From NCBI GenBank assembly GCA_947446575.1, contig CANFHC010000008.1, positions 81,575 to 145,574 of the forward strand: a stretch of 64,000 nucleotides of DNA, read 5' to 3'. This document shows positions 1-7,820 of the stretch, piece by piece. The notes beneath the pieces are model-generated. The model was not told the DNA's origin, did not search any database, and saw only the letters and a list, made by a program, of their open reading frames with translations. Position 1 is the stretch's first letter. Each line of letters starts with the position of its first letter. The stretch comes from Bacteriovoracaceae bacterium (GTDB taxonomy: Bacteria > Bdellovibrionota > Bacteriovoracia > Bacteriovoracales > Bacteriovoracaceae). The position numbers were made by a program, and so were the translations under genes.

Positions 1-514
1 GGCCTGCACCATAAAGCATACTCACAACAGGATTATCGATAACATCAAGTTCTGTTTCATTCCAGTTATATCCGGCATCTAAATAAAGTAAATTTTTAAT
101 TAAAATTTTTTGATAATTAGAAGTATTGTTTCCATGAGGGTAATATGCACTTAACGGCATATCTAAATTTATTCTTCCATCACGTACAGCTGTTCCTAAA
201 AGTATCCCTGTGAATGTTTTACTGATGGACCAAAGTGGGTGAGAGACATCAATTCCATAATGATCATCATAATATTCATAAAGAATCTGACCATCTTTAA
301 TTATAATTAATCCTTCCGTTAAAAAATTCTTATTATCAGTTGCAAAATGTTTAAATTCTTGACATTGAGCGCTCTCCATTCGGTTGGTTGAATTTGCCAT
401 TTCCCAATCAGGGACTGGCCACCTTATGTTAGAAATTTTTAGATCATTGGCATTGACTGAAAAATTAAAAAGAAAAAATAAGATAACTATTGAAAAACTT
501 TTTTTCATCCACAT
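1..514 (-). CDS. Serine hydrolase, class C beta-lactamase/NylB-like, 3' part outside window
   Basis: The 171 visible residues run off the left edge, so the C-terminal part is missing. A hydrophobic signal peptide occupies about residues 5-22. The motif S96-I-S-K99 followed by TFTG is the catalytic Ser-x-x-Lys of the beta-lactamase/transpeptidase superfamily, and the sequence around it resembles the 6-aminohexanoate-dimer hydrolase (NylB) and esterase branch. The enzyme is probably exported to the periplasm; its substrate cannot be told. The start at 514 is chosen because GGGAG lies six bases upstream; an in-frame ATG also occurs at 508. The YxN and third motif lie outside the window. Confidence 0.8.
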   Translation of the reverse strand, partial: MWMKKSFSIVILFFLFNFSVNANDLKISNIRWPVPDWEMANSTNRMESAQCQEFKHFATDNKNFLTEGLIIIKDGQILYEYYDDHYGIDVSHPLWSISKTFTGILLGTAVRDGRINLDMPLSAYYPHGNNTSNYQKILIKNLLYLDAGYNWNETELDVIDNPVVSMLYGAG

Positions 515-548
515 ATAATTCTCCCAAGTAAATTTTGATAAGTTTTAG

Positions 549-836
549 TTATTCAACTTCATCATCATAATCTTGGTCTGAATCATCTAATAAGTTTTTT
601 GCAGATTGATTTTCTTTGTTTTCAAGTTGAGTTTTTTTTAATTCTTCTGATTTCTTGCAAAAAAATTTTCCACTTATTTCTTCACATTTTTCTGAAGTTG
701 TTTCCCCGGCAGGTGTTACTTCAGTTGTGCCATCCTTTTGCCTTTTATAAATATCGTCTCTTGAGGGACCTATCGTGTTGATGGCAGCGTTTGTAGAAGT
801 AGATGCTATTATAGAGAGACCAATTAATAATTTCAT
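549..836 (-). CDS. Small secreted protein of unknown function
   Basis: A 95-residue protein with a short signal peptide (MKLLIGLSIIASTSTNA) and a polar remainder holding two cysteines (CEEISGKFFC) and an acidic tail ending in DDEVE. The start at 836 has AGGAG seven bases upstream; a longer frame extending to 914 has no such site. The two cysteines could form a disulfide after export. It lies 34 bases upstream of the truncated serine hydrolase on the same strand, so the two may be co-transcribed. I recognise no family. Confidence 0.65.
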   Translation of the reverse strand: MKLLIGLSIIASTSTNAAINTIGPSRDDIYKRQKDGTTEVTPAGETTSEKCEEISGKFFCKKSEELKKTQLENKENQSAKNLLDDSDQDYDDEVE

Positions 837-1056
837 TGAAGAGCTCCTGTTATCAAGGAATGCGCAAGCATGTCCCAGTTCTCTTACTTTGATGATAGGG
901 AGAGTCAGAAGCATTAAAAAATATATTTTTCGAGGCCATTGCCGAAGTTTTTTGTTATGGATTAAGAACTAGATGCACCATTGGCTCCTATAAAACTTAC
1001 ACAGTCTATACTTTTTAGACTCTGAATGTTATCAATGAAATAACTAAGGAGTCCCT

Positions 1057-1560
1057 ATGAAAAAATTAATTTTGCTAGCGTTACTTTCAATATTTTTTTC
1101 ACTTGGTAATCTTTTTGCAAAAGAAGAAACTTTATCGATAACAGATAATGATGATAACAATGAAGTATATAACCTCGTTGTAAATGTTGATGATGCCACT
1201 CAGTCTCTTAAAAATCTCTATAAAGATACTTTCATTGATGGAAAAAAAATCCGTCGCGATGTTCTTAATCCAGACAATTTAAAAACTAAAGATGGAGTCA
1301 TACTAGAGAAGCGTGACAACTATAATATTCTTAATTTAAAAAGTGACAACTTAGACTTTGATCGCGGTGGAAAGATTATCATTGATACACTATATAATGG
1401 TGTCACTGGAGATAGACGAACAGTCGATTTAGATCTTTCAAAAGATAAAAACAGCTGGAAACTTTTTAAGGATAAAAAAGCTGTCTCTAAGTTTCACGTT
1501 AAAGTAAATAAAGTTATTATTTTAGGTACAGTGGGAATTAAAACTATTGTAATGGAGTAA
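1057..1560 (+). CDS. Secreted protein of unknown function
   Basis: 167 residues with an N-terminal signal peptide of about 21 residues ending LFA. The mature part is rich in Lys, Asp and Asn with alternating hydrophobic residues, which suggests a small beta-rich domain; it has no cysteine. AAGGAG lies five bases before the ATG, so the start is secure. The 3' end overlaps the convergent rlmF gene by 17 bases. I do not recognise the family; periplasmic location is inferred from the signal peptide only. Confidence 0.7.
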   Translation: MKKLILLALLSIFFSLGNLFAKEETLSITDNDDNNEVYNLVVNVDDATQSLKNLYKDTFIDGKKIRRDVLNPDNLKTKDGVILEKRDNYNILNLKSDNLDFDRGGKIIIDTLYNGVTGDRRTVDLDLSKDKNSWKLFKDKKAVSKFHVKVNKVIILGTVGIKTIVME

Positions 1561-2446
1561 AAGTCCAAGCAAAAATTCTAGTTTTCTTTTGTCCTTGTGC
1601 CATGTCGATTGTTTTAAAACTGGCAACACCCATTTTTTTGATTTCTTCATATAAAAAGGGAAGTGTTGTTGCTTTAGAGACTAAAGTTGTAAACCATAAA
1701 CAGTTCTTTTTATAATTCATACTTTCTGCGATCATTCCTTTTATAAAGGAAACTTCACCACCTTCATACCAAAGTTCTGTATTTTGACCGCCAAAATTTT
1801 GTGAATTTTTTTTCAAGCCTAGGTTACGATTTTTCTTTTCCGATCCGGCGCGAGCTTCTTCAAGCGATGTGTGAAAAGGAGGGTTGCATATGGTTAAATG
1901 AAAAAATTCTGAAGGTTCAATGATATATTCAAAAAATTTAGTTTTATCTTTTTGCTGACGTATTTCAATTTCTTTAGTTAATTTATTATTTTCGACGATC
2001 AATTTTGCGTTTGTAATTGCAACGCTGTCAATATCGCTGCCTATGACCTTCCAGCCATATTCTTGATGGGCAATCAAGGGATAAATACAATTGGCACCCA
2101 TTCCAATGTCGAGCACTTTTATTTTTTCACCAGTTGGTATCTTGCCATTGGCAGGAGTCAACAAATCGGCTACATGATGAATATAATCTGCTCGTCCTGG
2201 AATCGGTGGACAGAGATAATTTTTAGGAATTTCCCAAAACTTAATATGATAAAAATATTTAAGCAAAGCTGTGTTTAATGCAATAACGGCTTGAGAATCA
2301 GAGAAATCGACTGATTCATTATTATACTGGTTTAATTTTACAAAAACTGAAAGAGGCGGATGACTCTTTATCAATTCCTTAAAGTCATAAGAGGTTTTGT
2401 GCTTATTGCGAGGATGCAGTCCAATTTTTGTTTCTATTTTTTCCAT
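1544..2446 (-). CDS. rlmF: 23S rRNA (adenine(1618)-N6)-methyltransferase
   Basis: RlmF methylates N6 of A1618 of 23S rRNA using SAM. Supporting signs over the 300 residues are the family-like N-terminal half (SHPPLSVFV near 29-36, CPPIPGRADYIHH near 79-91), the SAM-binding motif VLDIGMGAN at 111-119 and the N6-adenine motif NPPF at 188-191 followed by a stretch matching TSLEEARAGSEKKNRNLG. Length is usual for the family. It acts in the cytoplasm. Its 3' end overlaps the convergent secreted-protein gene by 17 bases. The assignment is by family resemblance and strong. Confidence 0.92.
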   Translation of the reverse strand: MEKIETKIGLHPRNKHKTSYDFKELIKSHPPLSVFVKLNQYNNESVDFSDSQAVIALNTALLKYFYHIKFWEIPKNYLCPPIPGRADYIHHVADLLTPANGKIPTGEKIKVLDIGMGANCIYPLIAHQEYGWKVIGSDIDSVAITNAKLIVENNKLTKEIEIRQQKDKTKFFEYIIEPSEFFHLTICNPPFHTSLEEARAGSEKKNRNLGLKKNSQNFGGQNTELWYEGGEVSFIKGMIAESMNYKKNCLWFTTLVSKATTLPFLYEEIKKMGVASFKTIDMAQGQKKTRIFAWTFTPLQ

Positions 2447-2491
2447 CTTTTAACAATAATGCAAAAACTAAAATCTTTAAAGCTTTATTGA

Positions 2492-2605
2492 TTAAAGTTG
2501 AGGACTCATGCCGACAGCAATGACTAAAATAGCGAGGAAAAATATTATAATATCAATTTTACTGATGTGATTTTTGATCATTTTAAGAGTTCTGCTAGTA
2601 TTCAT
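2492..2605 (-). CDS. 37-residue single-pass membrane peptide
   Basis: A short frame of 37 codons has a very strong ribosome binding site (AAGGAGG) five bases before the ATG at 2605; a second in-frame ATG directly upstream at 2608 is too close to it. The peptide has a basic N-terminus (residues 5-16, with R5, K8, K11, K16) and one hydrophobic helix (about 17-33, IDIIIFFLAILVIAVG), then a short polar tail. It lies 39 bases downstream of the Wzy/WaaL-like gene on the same strand, so it may belong to the polysaccharide operon. No family is recognised; coding potential rests on the binding site and the membrane-helix pattern. Confidence 0.55.
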   Translation of the reverse strand: MNTSRTLKMIKNHISKIDIIIFFLAILVIAVGMSPQL

Positions 2606-2644
2606 CATTTCCTCCTTAAGGGATAGCAACATTTATTTTTAAAG

Positions 2645-3997
2645 CTAGAATGATTCTTTTGATAGGGTCAAAGTGTTATTTTCTAAAAAAACTGATTTTA
2701 CAGGATACCTTTGTGGAAATTGTATTCCTAAATATCCGAAGACTAACCAATAGATTCTGTCGGCCATTCCTCCTAATGAAAAATGGGCATGATAGATAAC
2801 AAATACAGGTAAGTGAGATAATAAAAATAAACCCAAAACTTGAATGTTAGGATCATCTTGATTCAATCCTTTAATGGCGCCAAAAATCATCATCACATAG
2901 CCAAAAATTGCGTAGACAAAAAGCGGGTAACCACCAATAACTGCCGCTGAAACAAAAAGATTATGCGGATCTTTGAATGAGTTATAACTTTCTACCTCTA
3001 TTCCTTCTTCTTTGTTATTTAAAAATTTATAAAGTAGTCCCAATCCAAAGTAAGGACTTTTTTCAAACATGCTCCAGCCTCTGGTGACTTCTTCCATTCG
3101 AGTTTCAACTCCATCCTGGGCCTTTCTTAGTCCAAAGCTCGTTTTACCTGTTGTTACATTATACATAAACTCAGTTGTAGGAGCGCCTATTAAAAGTGTT
3201 GAAACTAAAAAACAGGAAAGAAATGAAAATTTGAATAATCGCACAGCCCTTTTTTTTGAACCGAATAAAAAAATACCAACAAATGTTGTAATAGCGATTG
3301 TTCCAAAAGCAGCTTTTGTTGAAGTTAGTAAAACTGATAATCCCAGAACAAGGATCGCAATTAATTTAAGTGGAGTATTGTTTTTAAGTGTCCATTTTTT
3401 ATCATTAAAAAGATTAGGAAAAAAGAAAATAAAAGCGGCGGTTGTTGCAGAAACCATATGAGGGATATGTTTAAAAAATCCCGTAAATCTTCCCCCTCGA
3501 AACATCTCTCCCAAAAAAAGTGGCAAACAGAGAAAACTGGTAATAACTAAAAAGACGCTTATTTGAGTTGTGTAAGAAACAAATTTTTTCAAATCAAAAA
3601 GTGTAGGAATGACTATTCCGTATAAAAGAATCAATAATATGGCCATTCCAAGGCCTGCGATTTGAATTAGCACAGAATTTCCAATATTGACTAATGTAAT
3701 TTGAAATAAGGTTTGAATCGTGAGAACTGCAATTAAAGAATAGATATAAGTTTTATAAATGGGAGAGAGTTTAACGGTATGTTCTTTTTTTATCCAGGCC
3801 GTAATTAAAATCAGGGAGATCAAAAATTGTAATCCAAAATTTATATACGGATGGAGTCCATATTGAAAAATAAATGGTGTAATAGAATACGGAATAACCT
3901 TAGTCCACTTGAGTGAAATTTTGCATAGAAAAATGAGTGCGATCAAAGTTATGCAGCAAATATCAATAAGTTTGTTGAGCGATAATTTTGGTATCAT
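2645..3997 (-). CDS. O-antigen ligase/polymerase-like membrane protein (Wzy_C)
   Basis: A 450-residue integral membrane protein with about eleven hydrophobic segments. The large loop in the C-terminal half ends in DPHNLF, the motif typical of the Wzy_C domain in O-antigen ligases (WaaL) and polymerases. Such proteins join or polymerise lipid-linked sugar chains on the periplasmic face of the inner membrane. It starts inside the end of the SLBB-protein gene (4-base ATGA overlap), which suggests translational coupling. Ligase versus polymerase cannot be decided from sequence; the neighbouring Wzz-like and SLBB genes favour a role in a surface or exported polysaccharide. Confidence 0.8.
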   Translation of the reverse strand: MIPKLSLNKLIDICCITLIALIFLCKISLKWTKVIPYSITPFIFQYGLHPYINFGLQFLISLILITAWIKKEHTVKLSPIYKTYIYSLIAVLTIQTLFQITLVNIGNSVLIQIAGLGMAILLILLYGIVIPTLFDLKKFVSYTTQISVFLVITSFLCLPLFLGEMFRGGRFTGFFKHIPHMVSATTAAFIFFFPNLFNDKKWTLKNNTPLKLIAILVLGLSVLLTSTKAAFGTIAITTFVGIFLFGSKKRAVRLFKFSFLSCFLVSTLLIGAPTTEFMYNVTTGKTSFGLRKAQDGVETRMEEVTRGWSMFEKSPYFGLGLLYKFLNNKEEGIEVESYNSFKDPHNLFVSAAVIGGYPLFVYAIFGYVMMIFGAIKGLNQDDPNIQVLGLFLLSHLPVFVIYHAHFSLGGMADRIYWLVFGYLGIQFPQRYPVKSVFLENNTLTLSKESF

Positions 3998-4518
3998 TTT
4001 TTATATCTATCTTTAATAACAATCGCAGTTAGTATTGAAGTTAAAATTACAGAAACAATAGAGATCGTTCTGAATGCGTCGTTGCTTACAATTGGACTTT
4101 TGTTTTTTATCAAAACAATATCATTGGAGACAAGAGTATAATCATTCTTTGCTCCTTTTTTTAATGTTTCTTCGAGATCTATAGTTAAACTTTTTGTTTC
4201 TTCGCCATTACTTCCCTGAATCATTTGTTGATCGTTACCAATCACGATTTTTTCTAAATCTGCATCAGCACTTGTTCCTCCCGCGAGGGCCAAGAGAGTT
4301 GTCAATTTCATATTCGCCGGAATGTGATAAAGCCCTGCATTTTTGATGGCACCTAATAAACGTATAGGAATAAGCTCTTGGTTTGGATAGGATTCGAATA
4401 TGAATTCAGACGATGAATTTACATTATATTTTGATCCTTTTTGAAATTCATTTGTAACCGCAAAACTTTGACTAAGTAGAACACTGTAAAGTATGACTAT
4501 CGCCATTGATCTTCGCAT
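3994..4518 (-). CDS. SLBB-domain polysaccharide export-type protein with C-terminal anchor
   Basis: 174 residues: signal peptide (about 1-20), an SLBB domain (about 50-120; IRLLGAIKNAGLYHIP and LLALAGGTSADADL are typical) and a C-terminal membrane helix (about 147-167) before a basic tail. SLBB domains occur in Wza-type export proteins, but the usual N-terminal Poly_export domain and lipobox are missing here, so this is a minimal, inner-membrane-anchored version. It is coupled to the Wzy_C gene downstream and divergent from the Wzz-like gene, which supports a polysaccharide role. The exact role is inference. Confidence 0.75.
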   Translation of the reverse strand: MRRSMAIVILYSVLLSQSFAVTNEFQKGSKYNVNSSSEFIFESYPNQELIPIRLLGAIKNAGLYHIPANMKLTTLLALAGGTSADADLEKIVIGNDQQMIQGSNGEETKSLTIDLEETLKKGAKNDYTLVSNDIVLIKNKSPIVSNDAFRTISIVSVILTSILTAIVIKDRYKK

Positions 4519-4592
4519 GAAGAGACTCCTATCGTATATAAATTCAAAGAACGTTTAGAAAATAAAATAAAATAATGGAGAGAAGAAAACTT

Positions 4593-5822
4593 ATGAATAC
4601 CAGTGATGAAATAAGTCTGCACCAAATTTTACAAATATTTACAAGGCGCTGGAAATATCTTCTTATGTTAAGTTTGATTTTCTCTTTAGGTGCTCTTACT
4701 AAACACAAATATTTTCCCAGTTATCCAGGTAGTGGTAAACTTATTATTAAAGATGTTCGAAATAGTCAATTGCAGTCAATCATAGGTCGGGCCGCAGGTG
4801 TTGGTGCTGATTTGAGTACACCAGAATCAAAAGGTGATGATGCCGTTTCGCGTGCTGAAGCGCTCTTAGATATTCACGACTTTTATGTGGCAGTAACAAA
4901 ACGTTTATTAGAAATAAAACATGATGTTAACAATCCTGCTCTTGTGAGTTTTTTTAATTCTTTTAATCGTTCTGAAAATGATCCAGAGTTTATTCACGTA
5001 GTGGCAAATAAATTATCAACACTGATAACCTTTAATTCTACCAAAGGCGATATTTTAGTAATTGAGGGAAAAAGTAATAACAAAGAATTCACCGTTATGT
5101 TAGTTAATGAAACATTGCTGGAAGCTCAGCATATTTTAACAGAACGAGAATTAGATGATTTAAATCGCGCTGAAAATTATTTTAAAGTTGAAATAGAAGG
5201 TGTTCGCTCTCGTTTAGATTCAATCGAAACGACGACAGTGAGAAAGATGCAAAAAAATCAAGTTTTTTCGGTGGACATGGAAAAAGGAGAGAATACTAAA
5301 TATATAAGTGAACTGAAAAAAAATATTAATGATACTAATATGGCGATTACAAATAATAATCAAAAAATATTTGAGTTAAAAGAAAAGTTAAAAACGACAC
5401 CAGCTACAAATACGGCCTTGAGTAAATTTAATGAGGCTTCACAAATTAAATCTCTAGAAGATCAAAATAGTGACTTGAATCTAGAATTAAAAACATCTCA
5501 GAGTTATTTAAAAGATTTTGAAGTACAAAAAAACAATTTAGTTCCATTTCAATATGAAATTGAAAAAATGAACGCTGGCCATGATTTTGAATATAAGATT
5601 TATGCTTCATTAAACGATTCACTCGCTCGGATTGGATTACAAAAAACATACGCTAAAAATAAAGTTGAAATTCTTGAAATGGAAAGGGTCACTAAAGTTC
5701 ACTCAAGCCCCCCATTATTGATTTTGATATTAATTGCTTTAACACTTTCTCAAGTCATTGGAATATTCAGTATTTATATCTATGAACTTTTTCAACCAAC
5801 AAAGGTGATGGCCCCTTATTAA
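4593..5822 (+). CDS. Wzz-family polysaccharide chain-length/copolymerase protein
   Basis: 409 residues: an N-terminal membrane helix (about 23-40), a large periplasmic region with long coiled-coil stretches (about 185-350) and a second membrane helix near the C-terminus (about 374-396). This two-helix, coiled-coil layout is that of Wzz/PCP proteins, which set chain length or help export of Wzy-made polysaccharides. No kinase domain follows, so it is PCP-1-like. The ATG at 4593 is preferred over 4575, which has no binding site. It is divergent from the SLBB and Wzy_C genes; its stop shares four bases with the next convergent gene. Confidence 0.78.
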   Translation: MNTSDEISLHQILQIFTRRWKYLLMLSLIFSLGALTKHKYFPSYPGSGKLIIKDVRNSQLQSIIGRAAGVGADLSTPESKGDDAVSRAEALLDIHDFYVAVTKRLLEIKHDVNNPALVSFFNSFNRSENDPEFIHVVANKLSTLITFNSTKGDILVIEGKSNNKEFTVMLVNETLLEAQHILTERELDDLNRAENYFKVEIEGVRSRLDSIETTTVRKMQKNQVFSVDMEKGENTKYISELKKNINDTNMAITNNNQKIFELKEKLKTTPATNTALSKFNEASQIKSLEDQNSDLNLELKTSQSYLKDFEVQKNNLVPFQYEIEKMNAGHDFEYKIYASLNDSLARIGLQKTYAKNKVEILEMERVTKVHSSPPLLILILIALTLSQVIGIFSIYIYELFQPTKVMAPY

Positions 5823-6265
5823 ATAGGAGAGATGCTGATTGAGCTTATTTCACCATGGCTTTCTTTAATAGGAATAATTTTATAGCGGGCCTTAATACCT
5901 GTGAAAATTGCGTAATCAATATCGGTTTCGATCGATATATGTGATTGATCTTTTAGTTGATCGTTGTAGAGTTTTGCGATGATTTGCGCTGATGCACTCG
6001 AAAATATTTCATCTTTTTTAGCAAGAAATGGATCAAAGTAAATATTGTATCCATCATTTTCAAAAGAAGCTTCGTACAAAGTTCCGTTTGAAAGTGTTCC
6101 GGAGATATCTTTATTTACAATACCCGTTTCATGATTATTTTTTTTTGTTGCAATTTTTTTTGTTTTGGCCTGAAGAGGGTTTGCTTTAAAATCACTAAAT
6201 TTTTTGCTCATATCTGAACACGATACACAAAACAATAAAAACATAAGAACAATAATTTTACTCAT
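5819..6265 (-). CDS. Putative lipoprotein of unknown function
   Basis: 148 residues with a lipobox-type signal (LLFCVSCS), so the mature protein probably starts at a lipidated cysteine and sits in the inner or outer membrane facing the periplasm. The first 45 mature residues are Lys/Asn-rich linker; the rest alternates hydrophobic and polar residues, suggesting a small alpha/beta domain. The stop codon shares TTAA with the convergent Wzz-like gene. I do not recognise the domain. Confidence 0.65.
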   Translation of the reverse strand: MSKIIVLMFLLFCVSCSDMSKKFSDFKANPLQAKTKKIATKKNNHETGIVNKDISGTLSNGTLYEASFENDGYNIYFDPFLAKKDEIFSSASAQIIAKLYNDQLKDQSHISIETDIDYAIFTGIKARYKIIPIKESHGEISSISISPI

Positions 6266-6545
6266 GCTGAAATTTTACTAAGTGATGGATAATTGTCAAC
6301 CTTGATCTAAGTGGTTGAATAAGAGGACATAGAATTTAAGAGATTTGTCAGGAATTCAAGGCAATTTTGCAAAGCTTGATAGATTTAGTAAATGTGCTGA
6401 ACTTTTCATATATATAAAAATTTGTGCCGTTTCGTCTTGAGCTTTTTTTTCAATTTCTATATTTATTAACTCTACTGCCCTTTTATTAAACGCTCACTTG
6501 TATTAATATTCACAGAGTTTATTTTTTTAAATAAAGGAATATAAA

Positions 6546-6860
6546 ATGAGTGCCGAAATAGAAAAATTCCCCGTCGGTTGGACTGAAACAGTCGTAATGA
6601 TTTGTTCGAAATGCGGTAAACAATTTGATAATTCCGAATCTCAAAATTCACCAGAGAGAATAAAAAGTGAATTAAAATCGGTGGCAAAATCAGAACTGGG
6701 TGCAAAGATACGTGTGATCACTACTTCATGTTTAAATATGTGTCCTGTTGATAAAATTGCTATCGCAGTTGCCAGCACAAATAATGATGATGTCTTTAAA
6801 GGTTATTCAGTTGTACCAAATTCTTCTGGCAGTGAAATTTATAAAAAAATTTTAAAATAA
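6546..6860 (+). CDS. Thioredoxin-like [2Fe-2S] ferredoxin-type protein
   Basis: 104 residues, no signal peptide. Four cysteines lie at 20, 23, 62 and 66; the C-terminal pair in TSCLNMCPVDKIAIAV resembles the second cluster-binding half of thioredoxin-like [2Fe-2S] proteins, where a C-x3-C pair precedes a hydrophobic strand. Electron transfer or metal binding in the cytoplasm is inferred. A binding site AAAGGA is found eight bases upstream of the ATG. The gene abuts the convergent methyltransferase gene with no spacer. The first pair is C-x2-C rather than the wider spacing of classical family members, so a zinc site is the alternative. Confidence 0.6.
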   Translation: MSAEIEKFPVGWTETVVMICSKCGKQFDNSESQNSPERIKSELKSVAKSELGAKIRVITTSCLNMCPVDKIAIAVASTNNDDVFKGYSVVPNSSGSEIYKKILK

Positions 6861-7679
6861 TTATTTGGGCGTCGTAAAAAAGCGCTCGCGCATTTCTTCA
6901 AGACCCATTTCAACAAGAATGCTCTCTAATCTATCGGCCGCTTTTTTTCGTGGAAGATCTTTGAAGCTTGCAATCATAAGTTCGTTTTTCATGGAATGCT
7001 CCCACCCCACTAATTCCGTCACTGTGACTTGATAACCATGGGCCTCAAGTTGCAAACAGCGAAGCACATTGGTTAAGTGACTTCCAAATTCTCGCGTATG
7101 AATGGGATGTCTCCAAATTTCAGCGAGAGATGTTCTTCCTAAATCGCGCCCTTTGTTTTTTCTGAGAATGCTTGCCATCTCGGCTTGGCAACAAGGGACT
7201 ATAACAATATGTTTTGCTTTTTTTAGCAGCGCAAATTCGATGGCGTCATCCGTTGCCGTGTTACAAGCATGTAACGCCGTGACTATATCAATATTAGTTG
7301 GAAGATCTTTTGATGATATTGAGTCGTGAACAGAAATATTAAGAAAAGACATGCGTGGAAATTTACATTTCATGGCAAGCTCTTTTGATTTTTTTATCAG
7401 ATCATCGCGTGTTTCAATTCCATAAATGTGATTTTTTCCTTCAAGACTTTTGAGATAAAGATCATAAAGAATAAATCCTAGATAAGATTTACCAGCTCCA
7501 TGATCGGCAATAGTTACATCGGGACCAGATTCTTTAATGAGAGGTTCAATAAACTGACACAAGTGAGTGACCTGCTTAAGTTTTCTTCTGCTGTCTTGAT
7601 TCATTTTTCCATCGCGCGTGAGGATGTGCAGCTCTTTTAAGAGTTCGATGGATTGATTGGGATTTAATTCGGTTGTCAT
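6861..7679 (-). CDS. Class I SAM-dependent methyltransferase, substrate unknown
   Basis: 272 residues. A Rossmann-type SAM site is visible as IADHGAGKSYLGFILYD (about 54-70), with an acidic residue at the end of strand two (YGIETR) and the signature ALHACNTATDDAI followed by VPCCQ, typical of the methyltransferase family that includes the GSTCD C-terminal domain. Two adjacent cysteines in PCCQ are usual there. The ATG at 7679 is preferred to a GTG at 7703. Cytoplasmic; the substrate is unknown, with RNA a reasonable guess. Confidence 0.75.
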   Translation of the reverse strand: MTTELNPNQSIELLKELHILTRDGKMNQDSRRKLKQVTHLCQFIEPLIKESGPDVTIADHGAGKSYLGFILYDLYLKSLEGKNHIYGIETRDDLIKKSKELAMKCKFPRMSFLNISVHDSISSKDLPTNIDIVTALHACNTATDDAIEFALLKKAKHIVIVPCCQAEMASILRKNKGRDLGRTSLAEIWRHPIHTREFGSHLTNVLRCLQLEAHGYQVTVTELVGWEHSMKNELMIASFKDLPRKKAADRLESILVEMGLEEMRERFFTTPK

Positions 7680-7820
7680 AGGAGTGAAGATTACCAATAT
7701 CACGTTGAAAATACAAAAGGAGATTTGAGATTGAACAGACTTTATTGACTCTTACTAAGAGAGATAATAGAGTTTTGCATATTTAATTTTACGCCTATTT
7801 TCATTGGGAGATCGAACGTT

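Noticed and set aside
1004..1025. Short inverted repeat AGTCTA/TAGACT before the gene at 1057
   Set aside because: Six-base arms are too short to separate from chance in AT-rich sequence.
3069..3461. 130-residue plus-strand open frame
   Set aside because: It lies inside the Wzy_C membrane-protein gene in antisense and reads as the usual antisense shadow of membrane helices.
6472..6705. 77-residue minus-strand open frame
   Set aside because: Antisense to the four-cysteine [2Fe-2S]-type gene, which has a ribosome binding site and motif pattern.
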